A stretch of DNA of 64,000 nucleotides, from contig OZ316895.1 of assembly GCA_973895155.1 (NCBI GenBank), forward strand, positions 10,788,001 to 10,852,000. The letters are read 5' to 3'. Under the pieces are notes generated by a model, which saw only the letters and a list, made by a program, of their open reading frames with translations, did no database searches and was not told where the DNA came from. The position numbers and the translations under genes are program-made. Of this stretch, positions 1 to 9,686 are shown in pieces. This DNA is from Marsupella aquatica (Eukaryota; Marchantiophyta). Position 1 is the first letter of the stretch. Every line of letters starts with the position of its first letter.

Positions 1-87
1 TATCTCGCAGAGAGGCCAGACCCAAGCCGGGACTACAACGGGTACCTCCTCAACCAATTGAAGAAGATCTTAAAGGAGGAGCAATAG
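1..87 (+). CDS. C-terminal end of an ORF cut by the window edge, probably transposon-encoded
   Basis: Frame 1 is open from the first base to a TAG at 85-87 and reads as a charged, lysine/glutamate-rich tail ending LKKILKEEQ. It stops ten bases before the next ORF begins at 97. The close packing with the ORFs at 97-852 and 1029-2696 suggests one multi-ORF element. I recognise no domain in this short end. It could be chance, since only 28 codons are visible. Confidence 0.35.
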   Translation, partial: YLAERPDPSRDYNGYLLNQLKKILKEEQ

Positions 88-96
88 GTAATCGAC

Positions 97-852
97 ATGG
101 GGAGCGTGTCGCGACTTGGCTATCACATGCCGCTGTTGTGCCAGTATGCCAGAGGTCAGACTTTTGCCCCAGTACTTCCCCTGCAGGTAAGGGCACCCGA
201 GGAAGCTCCAGAGCCGAGGCCGGTAGCAGAGAAGCCTCAACCACCTCTTAGCCCTACGATCGAGCAAGTGTTTAGACCAAGGAAGGAGGACTTGCCGATG
301 CAGCAACCAGACATGCAGAGTCTGCTGAAACTACTGGAGAAAGAGAAGAGATCGGCATCGGCAACGGCAACGGCAACGGCAACAATGCAGGACACTACTC
401 CAGAGGAAGGCCTACACCGGCTCACAAGAGAAAACCCCTTTGCTGGAGACAAGGAGAGAATCAGGCCGGAATCCAAGCCAGGTGTTCGAATGTATGTGGG
501 AGTCTCAAGCTCTGAATCTGAGGCAGAATTGCCTGAAGCTCCTACCGGCGAAGAGGAGAGGGAGAAGCCGGACGTCCAAGAAGTAGAGGAGGCAGTGGAG
601 GACTGCAGTCATGATAACTCCGGCTATGGGTCGGACCATCACGTTCCAGGAGTAAGGACCTGTGGCCGGTTTGTCCCCACACTTCCAAGGGTAGTACGAG
701 GGGACCCCAACCAGCAGAGTAGCCCTGAGTCTCCCCCACCAGATGCTCGGGGGTTTCACTTCCACAAAAATGGCATATCACGTGCGACGAAGGATAGGGT
801 CATTTTATTGGTTGTAAGGGAAGACTTAAGAATTTTTGTAGAAGAACAATAG
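97..852 (+). CDS. Uncharacterised acidic, low-complexity ORF of a transposon-like element (251 aa)
   Basis: The ORF opens with ATG at 97, directly after an in-frame TAG at 85-87, and runs 251 codons to TAG at 850-852. The product is rich in Pro, Glu and Ser. It has a (GGCAAC)n microsatellite at about 353-383 that encodes an Ala-Thr repeat, and an acidic stretch near residues 130-165. I see no catalytic motif. The last part (about 745-850) recurs in inverted orientation near 18060-18190, so this is repeat-family sequence rather than a single-copy gene. A GTAAGG at 815-820 and a pyrimidine-rich CTTACATTTTAG ending at 979 could bound an intron, but splicing does not join cleanly to the next ORF because a TAG precedes it. 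A structural (gag-like) protein of a retroelement is possible but not shown. Confidence 0.4.
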   Translation: MGSVSRLGYHMPLLCQYARGQTFAPVLPLQVRAPEEAPEPRPVAEKPQPPLSPTIEQVFRPRKEDLPMQQPDMQSLLKLLEKEKRSASATATATATMQDTTPEEGLHRLTRENPFAGDKERIRPESKPGVRMYVGVSSSESEAELPEAPTGEEEREKPDVQEVEEAVEDCSHDNSGYGSDHHVPGVRTCGRFVPTLPRVVRGDPNQQSSPESPPPDARGFHFHKNGISRATKDRVILLVVREDLRIFVEEQ

Positions 853-1045
853 GGTCTTTTAAATTCAATTTTGAGACTTATAAGAACATTAGGGCCTTTT
901 TAATCCAATTTTTGGAATATTCTAAGAATATTCCAACTTTATAGGGGTTAAAAAATAATATTTTTTTCTTACATTTTAGGGGGTCCAAGGCCTAAAAACG
1001 TCGCAGGTGATGGGGAGGTCCCCATGTAGTGAGACCCCCGAGACC
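750..1045 (+). repeat. Dispersed AT-rich repeat module, reference copy
   Basis: This module spans the end of the first ORF, an AT-rich stretch with GGAATATTC-type motifs, TTACATTTTAGGGGGTC, and GTCGCAGGTGATGGGG close to its end. Recognisable relatives lie at about 17860-18190 (inverted, nearly full length), about 8700-8880 (inverted, AT-rich part only) and about 40257-40310 (direct, the GTCGCAGGTGATGGGG end only). The copies differ by many substitutions and small indels, so the family is old or fast-evolving. It probably belongs to the element carrying the flanking ORFs. Confidence 0.7.
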
Positions 1046-2696
1046 AGATGTTGCTCCCCCGAGCTTTGACGGCATAAAACAGACGGCGCAGGAATTTCAG
1101 GAGCGAATCAGGCAGGAAGAGGAGGCAGCCCTGGCTAGGGAAAAGGATTTACCAGGAGGAGATTGGCCGGAGGACATCAGGCGGCTAGCCAAAAAAGGAA
1201 GAAAACCTCTAGCCACAATTGAAGAGATCCGCAAGACGGCTTGGGAGCAGAGGCCGCGATGGGCGATGCCGATCACTTCTACTTACTCCACCTACGCTAA
1301 GAATAGAGCCATGGAGTATGGTGAGATGTGTGGAGAACTTGCGCTCGGCATCTTTGGAGAGGAGTTGGAGGTAGGACCCTTTTTCCATAGGGAGCAGTTG
1401 GAGAAGAACCAATTAGAAGAAGCGGTGGCCTTGGAGAGAAGCAAGAAGGACGAGGTCATCCGGCGGCTTAGGAGAATGGAAGCCGAGATTGAAGATCTAA
1501 AGGCGGCCAAGAAAGCCCAAGATGAACTGCGGATTAAACGGCATGAGCTGAACATCATGCAGGGGCAGCTGGACACAGCGCAGGCTGATAATCAGAATAT
1601 CAAGGATAAACTAACTCAGACGCAGGGAGAGTTGGCCGATACGATCAAAGAGAGGGAGAAGTGGAAGCGAGAGCTGAGGAATGCAGAGGAGGCCCACATA
1701 ACAGCCAACAGCCGGGCCATGGCAGAGACCCAAAGAAAGGAATGGGTGTTGAAGGGGGAGCTCGAGAAAATCCGTGGAGCCCTTGAGCAGAAGGAGGCCA
1801 AGTTAGGAAAATCCTATCAAGGGATTATGGCGCTGCAGCAGGAGCTTGCGTCCCTGACGGCCAGCTTCAAGGCCGACCTAAGGGAGAAGGACGAGATGCT
1901 CGATCAGACTTACGCCAAGATGAATCAGATGGAGTCTGTCATCATTGCAGAGCTCGACAAGGAGCTAAGAGCAACCCGGGAGGAGAGGGCTACCTTGAAG
2001 AAAGAACGGGAGGAAGCCCAGAAGGAACTAGAGGAGGCGAGCAAGGACCTGGATGAGACCCAGGAGGAGTTGGAGGAGATCACGAGGAAGATGGAGAACC
2101 TCCAGCGGCGGGCCGACAACCAAACAGAGCGGCTGAAGAAACAAGCCGCAGTATTTAAGTGCTTGTCTTCATCAGGCCCAACTCCAATTGGGGCAACCAA
2201 GTTACCAGGAGTGGTACTGGCCGAAGAAAAAGCCACGCCACCTGCACCAGTGCCGGAAGTAAGTGGGAAGGGGAAGGGACCAACTGCCGAACCAGAAAAG
2301 AAGAAGAAGCGGAAACCTTCAGGGTCAAGGAGTAATACGACTCCACTGGCCGTGGTGACCAAGGAGGTAGACCCAGCACCAACCTCCGGCAGGAACACGG
2401 CAATAGATCCCACTATCACCAAGGGTGGGGAGGGTGCGGCCCAAGCCGAACTACTCAATCATGAGGCCGGTATCCCAGATCCGCCTCTTGAGCAGGCCGG
2501 GGAGACCGTAGCCGAGGCTGAGGCCGTAGCCGATAATGATTCCCGAGCCGAGGCCGACGCTGATTGTGGACCCAGGCAGTCCGATGGAGAGTTGACTCAG
2601 TCAAGGGCAGGTAATCTGTCAGAGAACGGACCAACGGCAGTGGCTGAGGAGGAAGCGTTGGGGGCGTCCATTGAGGATCCACCACCGGTGTCGTGA
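1029..2696 (+). CDS. Long coiled-coil ORF of a transposon-like element (up to 555 codons)
   Basis: The frame is open for 555 codons after a TAG at 1026-1028. The first in-frame codon usable as a start is GTG. The first ATG is at 1266, residue 80 of the open frame, so either translation begins there or an upstream exon is spliced on. Residues of roughly 125-380 are a continuous heptad-rich, Glu/Lys/Arg-rich coiled coil. After that comes a Pro/Ala-rich region, a basic KKKKRK cluster that could be a nuclear signal, and an acidic Ala/Glu/Asp-rich tail with short AEAEAVA-type repeats. I see no nuclease, polymerase, integrase or transposase motif. Its base composition is GC-richer than the surrounding spacers. 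The dispersed repeat upstream and the LTR-like tail downstream argue for an accessory or structural ORF of a retroelement. A domesticated host coiled-coil gene is the alternative. Confidence 0.5.
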   Translation: MRPPRPDVAPPSFDGIKQTAQEFQERIRQEEEAALAREKDLPGGDWPEDIRRLAKKGRKPLATIEEIRKTAWEQRPRWAMPITSTYSTYAKNRAMEYGEMCGELALGIFGEELEVGPFFHREQLEKNQLEEAVALERSKKDEVIRRLRRMEAEIEDLKAAKKAQDELRIKRHELNIMQGQLDTAQADNQNIKDKLTQTQGELADTIKEREKWKRELRNAEEAHITANSRAMAETQRKEWVLKGELEKIRGALEQKEAKLGKSYQGIMALQQELASLTASFKADLREKDEMLDQTYAKMNQMESVIIAELDKELRATREERATLKKEREEAQKELEEASKDLDETQEELEEITRKMENLQRRADNQTERLKKQAAVFKCLSSSGPTPIGATKLPGVVLAEEKATPPAPVPEVSGKGKGPTAEPEKKKKRKPSGSRSNTTPLAVVTKEVDPAPTSGRNTAIDPTITKGGEGAAQAELLNHEAGIPDPPLEQAGETVAEAEAVADNDSRAEADADCGPRQSDGELTQSRAGNLSENGPTAVAEEEALGASIEDPPPVS

Positions 2697-3600
2697 CGGT
2701 GCAAGAGCGCCGTTCCTTTTAGGAAAGGCGGACGTGGAGGGAGGAGGCGTGAGTGGGCAGGGCGGGCGCTGATCTCCAAGTTTAGGATTAGGATCAGGAC
2801 CAGGAGCGGCCCTGACACTTAGCTTTGTGGGATTGCGGTTCCACTGGTAGGAGCAACACTTGTGCTCCTGCCTTGCTGTACATAGGTAGATCCGGGCAAG
2901 TAGATTACTGTTAGGTAGATTAGGCTTACGCTGCAAAGAATTAGGCGGATCCACTACCAGGATAAGTACCTGGGCAACGGGGAGCTCAGGGCCTCTTCTT
3001 TAGCAAGTTTTTAGTTTGCACCAGCCGGGCTGGGATCAAGTAGTAAGGGAAGCTCTCGGTTAGTCATACAGTGACCCTTGTGTATATTCATGTTTCCTCA
3101 TGCCTAAGAGCTGAATAGAGTTGGCCTCACGGCTTAGTTCGCAGAGCTTGTGTATGAGATGTACTGTTTGTATGACAAGTGCATGGTATGACTCAGTCAG
3201 AAGGAGTCATTTTGCTATTTGTGTGTCGTATTAACTTGTGTGAAGAGTGCCCACATCAACTAACAGTAGTAAGGAAAGTAAGCAGGGGAGTGAGAGTTGG
3301 ATGTGTCGAGTTGAGAGAGGTCTTAGCGGCTTAACCAAGCCTATTGGGGATCATTCCGGCGGCGGAATCCAAACATACCTAACAAGACAGAGGGGAAAAC
3401 AAGGGAAGGCCTAGATTAGGCCGGCTACGTATCTCATGACCCGATGAAGGATCTGTCCAATATATGTGTGTAAAATGTTAATAGTAGTAGTAGAAGGTTA
3501 GCAGCGTCCCATGCCGCTAAGCCGCGGAAACGGCCTCGCCAAGCGCGAAACCTGCGGGAATCGGCTTGAGCTGGGGGGTTTCTTGGGTTTAGGGAGCCAT
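2697..3600 (+). mobile_element. LTR-like tail of the upstream element
   Basis: No ORF is supported here. The stretch holds a 16-bp interrupted palindrome ATTCCGGCGGCGGAAT at about 3355-3370, followed by CAAACATACCTA. The same block (ATTCCGGCGGTGGAAT, then AGAAACATACCTA) occurs at about 32833-32862, in a region that also looks like a retroelement terminus. The sequence ahead of the palindrome (GAGAGT, then GGCTTA, then CTAAGCC-like and CCTATT or CCGGGAA segments) is loosely similar between the two places. I infer related long terminal repeats; the boundaries were not determined. Confidence 0.4.
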
Positions 3601-3652
3601 GGGGCGCACCACAGTTACCCTTCTAGTTTCGAAGTTAGCAAATGCTGAATAA

Positions 3653-4006
3653 TGTGTCTACCAGATCTTCGAAAAGAAGCCCACCACAATTAAGAACTTC
3701 GGTATCTGGGTGAGGTATCAGAGTCGTACAGGTTATCCCAACATGTACAAGAAATATCGTGATACCACATTGAACATCGTTGTAGAGCAGATGTATGATG
3801 AGATGGCTTCTTGTCATAGAGTTCGGTTCCCTTGCATCCAGATCATCAAGACTACGACAGTCCCTGTCTCTCTGTGCAAGCGACAAAGTACCAAGCAGTT
3901 CCATGATTCAAAGATCAAGTTCCCCTTGACGTACCGCAAGATTCAACCTCCATTGCGAAAGCTAAAGACGACTTACAAGGCCACCAAGCCCAACACATTT
4001 GTTTGA
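3653..4006 (+). pseudogene. RPL18A: 5'-truncated ribosomal protein eL20 (L18a) copy
   Basis: From about 3665 to the TGA at 4004-4006 the frame reads as the C-terminal two thirds of cytosolic ribosomal protein eL20/L18a: [65 protein letters not shown] and a [11 protein letters not shown] ending. About 60 N-terminal residues expected for the family are missing. Just upstream the frame holds a TAA at 3650-3652, within sequence that still faintly resembles the preceding ANGQ region. There are no introns in the preserved part, and several conserved positions are changed (CHRVRF where the family usually has [20 protein letters not shown]). A decayed processed copy is the best reading. CTACCAG just before ATCTTCG could be a splice acceptor, so a last exon of a functional gene cannot be fully excluded, but I found no N-terminal exon upstream. 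Confidence 0.75.
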
Positions 4007-5690
4007 GTAGTGCGGGTGCAGGTTCCCAATTTTGAAACAATTTGGCTCATTTTATGTCCCGAGGGACTCCAGGAGTTTATGTATTGAGTTTCTAGGTCAG
4101 GATGCTTAATATAAGGAAATTCAATTTTCACTTCGTTCCCAGCTTCTACTAATTGAATATACACGAGATGGAAGCAAGAAGATAAGCCACAATCTAGCAT
4201 CTTAGCCAAACACATTCGTCCCGACAAAGCAAAACTACAATCACACAGTGCGAGTTGTGTCTGCACCGGCACCCCCAGTGAGACTGATCAGCATTTGGAC
4301 TGCATCATTGTCTAGAGCTAGCAGTGGAAGGAATCAACATAGCTAGCAGTGGAAGGTGCAGTGGAGATAGCATGGGGACAGGGAAGGAAATGCAGGTTCC
4401 TTAAGCATAAATTTCCAAAAATGGAACAACAGGAAATGAAGAATAGGCACTGAAGCGGTCAACTAGACAAACGTTGTAACAAGGCAGCAAGCATTGGATT
4501 AAGAAGAAGCAAGGTTTCATCAGCAGAAGCAAGGTTTCATCAACAATGGCATTGTGAGACAAACCACTCCTTACAAATTTCTACAGACATCCTCCCCACT
4601 TGCAGCTTCTCGGCCAGGCTGGATTTCTTGTAAGACAGGTTTCTTGTAAGAAAGATTTCTTGTTTGGTGAGGAAAGATCAAAAAGCAACTGATCAATGCC
4701 TTCTTGTCATCTAGAAGAGCTGGATGCAGCCCTGTCTCACATTTAATGTTAAACTGAATGAAAGACATTATGCGCATGCACAAAAGAAAGACATGAATAT
4801 AATTAAGGTAGGTTTTAAGGAGCGGAGTCAGCAGTCAGACTTAGAAAGTTCAAATTGAAGCGCCATTAGTTTGGCGTGGTCAAGAGTAAATAAATGTTGG
4901 TCAGGGATACTCACCTCTTTTGAATGTATTACTGACTCAGCTAAGCCCAGCTAGACAGAAGTCACTCAGACCCACAAAAAAGTGAAGATCCACCTCCAAG
5001 CCGGAGCTCTATCACTTCAGTAGAGCAGCTTCTGGACGGAACCAACTCTAATCAGCCCCACAGAACACAAATGTTAAGGCTCCAAGTCAGAGCTCACTTC
5101 AGCCAAGGTGGACATCGCAGCTAGACCATTCAGTATAGGCAGTATGGAGCCTGAGACTACACTCATTGTTCAGAATTGAGGTGATGAAAGTGAGTTGGCA
5201 TCAGTGGATACAATGAGAGGGGAAAAAATTCTGACCAAATCACACCTCTATAATCAGAGAGGTTCTATTTCCAGGGAACTCATTCATTGACCAGAGTAAT
5301 ATGGCCCACATTTAATTAGACTATGATAGACTCTTCCTCTGCAGACTCAAACTCGAGGAACCCCCACAGATGCCAGCATATACATGAGCTAGAAGCAAGA
5401 AGACAAGTCGCAATCTAGCATCTTGGCCAAACACATTCTTCCTGGCGATAGTAACTGCAAGCAAGGGGGAGACAGGGAGAACAAGGAGAATAGGGAGGCA
5501 ACTCACAATGGAGCTAGGTAGCTCATGATCAAGCAGCTTGCAATTGCAGCAACAGTAGTCTTAGCAGCAAGCGATTGAGCTCCAGGAAATGACAAACCCG
5601 CAGCTGAGTCCTCAACTGACAAAATGTTCGCCACTCGACCCTCCTTCCAACTGCAACCGCCAGATAGTAGGAATAAGATAGAGAGGTTGT
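4007..5690. other. Gene-free spacer with paired and short tandem repeats
   Basis: No supported coding sequence. About 75 bases at 4156-4233 recur in direct orientation at about 5381-5457, sharing GAAGCAAGAAGA and CAATCTAGCATCTT with a few changes. Short local duplications occur near 4316-4365 (AGCTAGCAGTGGAAGG twice), 4508-4546 (GAAGCAAGGTTTCATCA twice) and 4620-4660 (TTTCTTGTAAGA variants). These look like repeat debris. Confidence 0.6.
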
Positions 5691-5714
5691 AGCCTTCTCA
5701 GTGATCCAATAGCA

Positions 5715-5880
5715 CCTCTCTTACCACCTCCGCTCTTAGCACATCCGCTCGCACCTCCGCTCGCACCTCCGCTCTCAGCACCTCCTTTGGCACCTGAGCC
5801 GCTCTCAGCACCTCCGCTCGCACCACCTCCTTTGGCACCTGAGCCGCTCTCAGCACCTCTGCTCGCACCGCCGCCCAAAC
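5715..5880. repeat. Minisatellite, about 45-bp period, CACCTCCGCTCG-rich
   Basis: Units built from CACCTCCGCTCG and CTCAGCACCTC repeat here. The clearest pair begins with CCTCCTTTGG at 5781 and again at 5826, a 45-bp period, and shorter GCTCGCACCTCC units precede it. Because 45 is a multiple of three, open frames appear on both strands with a 15-residue Pro/Ala or Gly/Ala repeat. I treat these as a consequence of the repeat and not as genes. Confidence 0.75.
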
Positions 5881-8800
5881 TGAAGCTACGTAGCAATCCT
5901 CAGCAGTGTGTGACAGAAGCACTCCACTCCAGCTCCACTCCGCTCGCGCTCCACTCCAGCTGCTCTCCGCTCGTAGCTCCTCAGCCAGACCGGCGGCCAG
6001 AGCAGCTCCCAAATTGCAGCTCCTGCCCGCCAACAACTCCTCCCAGTCCTAGAGCTCGTCGTCCACTGCAGCTCACCTCTCCACTCCGCAAGCCGGTCGC
6101 CCTCTCAGCTTGAATGCTCTAGAGCTTTGAAGGTAAACCTTCAAGCTCCAAGCGCAAAACTCCCCTACGCGAAGGAACTGCCCCGATCGCGAAGCACACT
6201 CCCCACTTCGTGAGACCGCGCACAATGTGACGACCTTCAGGCACGACGAATGTCCCCGTAATGGACAAGTGAGTTTTTCTGAAACAAAAACCTCCGAGTT
6301 CCCACGCACATTGAACTGAACTTTGCACTCTGCTGGCGTGTTTAAACCCTAAACAAAACCCGCGCACCCTAAACTCGTGTCCAAAGGCACACTCACGAAC
6401 AAAGCATACCTTAACACTTAGTGACACTTAGTGAACCAAACCCAATGAGCCTCGACCACTTTGCGTTGACATGAGCCGTTGATACACATGTTAGTACCCT
6501 AAAGCAAATTGGACACGACACTTTGTGAGCAAAGATTAAATGAACGCAACTGTAACCTCTTAGAACGCAACTGTAAATTAACCCTTACACATGCCACTTA
6601 GGGAGGGTGGACAAAGAATGGGGGCCAGACACTACTTTAGCCCTGAATTGAAAATGATATCACCCCAATATTCTTGTCAAAGTTGCCCATGAACTCTAAG
6701 GAATCCATTGAGCAGCATAAGACTTACTATTATAGAGGCAAGTACTCCCATGCACGTTTAATTAGGCTAGGATAACTACAATGCTCTTGACATGAAGACA
6801 TTTAACTAGTTCTGCAACCCTAAACCCCCATTCCTTCTATGTGCACCTAGTGCTCCCGACTCCGCAAGTTGCAAGTCAAGGGTTGTAAATGGAACATTCC
6901 GTGATGTCTAGAGTGCATGTAATCCTTCTTGCACTCTATTTCAGAATGTCGTAATGGAGAGTAGCTTATTCAACTTACATATGACTGCCCTACTAGTGTT
7001 ACAATTGCTACTTTATCAGAAGTTGTAGGAATGACTTTCACAAATATCCCCCAAAAATCAGTTGATAAAATGTAACAACAATGACTCCCCTAAACTTGGA
7101 GTCATGTATTTTTGAAAGTCTCCCTAAAGTCACAAAGCATAGGGTCTCAAAAGGGGACGTTTTCTTCTAGTGTCACTAACCTACTTACCAGTGTCTGTTG
7201 AGCTTGAGTTAGGATGCTAGACTCAGGAGATCTAGATCCTGAAAGGTTACTTACCGAGACGTTTGGTTGCTTGTGCAGACAGTGCGGGAGACAGTGAGGA
7301 CCGTTGAGCAACGGTTGTGTTGGAGAGCAAGTGCGACTTCGTATGGGAGGGGCCGCTGGTGGTGCAAGGGGCACTAGGTTGCTTGCTCGAGGTATTCCAT
7401 GGAGACGTTAGGCACCAGGGGCACTTAGGCGTGGGTGTTGGGATTGGTGAGGGCGCTGGGTGGCAAGGTCCACCACTCACCCCAAGTACTGCCCTTAGTT
7501 TGCTTCATGGTTGACTTAGGGTCTGATCTATTGTTCTTTCTTCTTGGAATTATAAATCAAGTTACTTTTCTCTTTTCCCCCAAAGACCCTTATTTTGGAC
7601 ATAGTTGGTTGAATGAGACTGGGCCCTAGACTGGGTAATTAAGGACACCTACAGAGCCAGATACAAAGCAACATGTAGATTGACATAGGTTGGAAGGTGT
7701 ACCATTGTAAGAATATATGAGGGAAGTCAACTTGTTTATGCTTAGTGTAGCCTTCTCCTTAATTAGGGAGCCCTAGTACATTGGTCCCTTCCTAAGTTGC
7801 ACAAGTTAGGATCTTGACAAGTGCAATTGTGCACCAAGTGCAAGCCTGTGAGCTGCCACCAAATGGAGTACTGACACAAATTGCATTTAATAAATGCAAC
7901 TTTTTCTGGCAGAAATGACAAAAAAATTTCACCCCAGGTATGCAGCTCTTATATAATAGGCAGGGGTCTAGTACATTTTTAAATGATTGGACTAAAATAT
8001 TAGCTATAACAAAAATTAAAACTTGAAAAATGCGGGTTTTTCCATATTAAAATTTTATGAGCAATATAGAAAGTTTAGTTTTCTTCTTTTCCCACATAAC
8101 ATTAAAAACAATTCTAAACTTGCTGAATTTTTATTAATATATTTTTAATTTTTCTTAATAAAAATCCTATAAAGCTGGCTAGTTTGGCTGAGACCCTTGT
8201 ATTGATCATTGAAAGCCATATAATCTGGTTTTTAATAAGTTTTGCCACATCAAAACAAGATTGGTTTTTTTTTGAAGTCACATTTTTGGATTCTTTGAAT
8301 TGAGAGGTGCAAGAGTTTAGTAAAATAAAATGAAACTTCAAATGATCAATTCGAGATAGAGTTATTATAATTTATTTAAAGATTGTCTTATAAAAAGGAA
8401 GTTGCGTACTCGGGCATTTTGCCTTTCATTTCAGCATAATTCATAAAGATGTGCACTTTTTGCTAACTAAGTATAATTTTACTTAAAACCACATTTACCA
8501 GTAAATAATCTCATTTCCTAATGGGAGTGTTGATTGCACCTTTCAAGATAGGTTAATTAGTTTGATGCCAAAAGCAAGATTATCCCATTCTCTTGATACC
8601 TTGGGGGCCTCACGTACTCCAAGAAATTAAGGTCTCATATCACGCGCAAAGTTTTCAATTATTAAACACCCTACAACTTAAGAAAATAAAGCAAATATAT
8701 GTTTGTATTTTTAACCCCTAACTTTATGGAATATTCTAGGAATATTTGCAAATTTGAAATTAAAAACCCCTATAGTTCTTATAATGCTTAAAATTGGATT

Positions 8801-9570
8801 GAAAACTTACACCAATTCTTCAACAAAATCTTAAAGGCTTTCACCGAATTGAATTAAAAAAACCCTAAGTTCTTTTTGCACAATGGGTTGGAAGAAAAGA
8901 AGTGAGGACCCGGGGCTTGATACTAACTAAAGCCTAATTAAAACCACAGTATGTCATTTAGGTGGAGAGTGATAGAACTCAGTTTTTTCCTGCTCATCTC
9001 AATCACTTTCTAGTGGATGTTCAATCTCTTTCTCTTTCAATGAAGTGTAAATATCAATTAAGTGTGAGAAAACTCCACTATTGAGTTTCACTATGAACTA
9101 TTGCAAGAAACCCATACATAACCCTGGATTTAGTAACAATTGCAATTTAATTTACCTTAGCTATGATTACTCAAAGTACTAAGTGAGACAGTGCTAGTTT
9201 CGCCATGCCCTCAGGACTTGCAATGGACCAACGTAGCATAACTCTGTGTGGATGGCATAGGTATTTTCATTGACTTCAGTCACCTTCCAATGAAATTCTA
9301 TCTAATCTACAACTATAATAAGAGATCCTGTGTTTTTTCGTCCTAATGTTTCCCAACATACAAAAGTTCCTCGGTGGGAAAGATCCACACCTATTGGATT
9401 TGTTTGTATATTTTCCTTGATCATTGATAGAAGAAATGGGCACCCTTAGTGCATATGTGCCCCATAAGTGTCCTTGCTAGACTCCCTATGGGCCAACCCT
9501 CCTTGCATGGTGTGCAACCCAGTGACACAGGGCTAGTTTAAACAATAAAAAACTAACATGAGTCTAGTGG
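5881..9570. other. Gene-free spacer
   Basis: I see no conserved protein or RNA gene. GC-richer sequence to about 6250 (with short Ala/Ser/Arg-rich open frames) gives way to strongly AT-rich DNA around 7880-8900. The stretch at about 8700-8880 is an inverted fragment of the AT-rich repeat whose reference copy is at 750-1045. Confidence 0.5.
8700..8880 (-). repeat. Inverted partial copy of the dispersed AT-rich module
   Basis: Read on the minus strand, this stretch carries the ordered landmarks of the reference copy: ATAAGAAC, an AGGGGTTTTTAAT-like block, ATATTCC..GAATATTCC and AGGGGTTAAAAA. The GGGGGTC and GTCGCAGG ends are absent, so the copy is truncated. Confidence 0.55.
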
Positions 9571-9686
9571 AGCGTTCACCCCGTATCATCATCAAATAAC
9601 ATAACATCATTCCATAACTTAAATAGAGCGTTCACCCCGTATCATCATCAATTAAATAACATAACATCATTCCATAACTTAAATAG
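9571..9686. repeat. Tandem duplication, units of 56 and 60 bp
   Basis: The unit starting AGCGTTCACCCCGTATC and ending CATAACTTAAATAG occurs at 9571-9626 and again at 9627-9686. The second copy differs mainly by an ATTA insertion. The near identity indicates a recent event. Confidence 0.85.

Noticed and set aside
3708-3725. GGTATCAGAG, resembling a retrotransposon tRNA-Met primer-binding site
   Set aside because: It codes for RYQS within the conserved eL20 fragment, so the match is coincidental.
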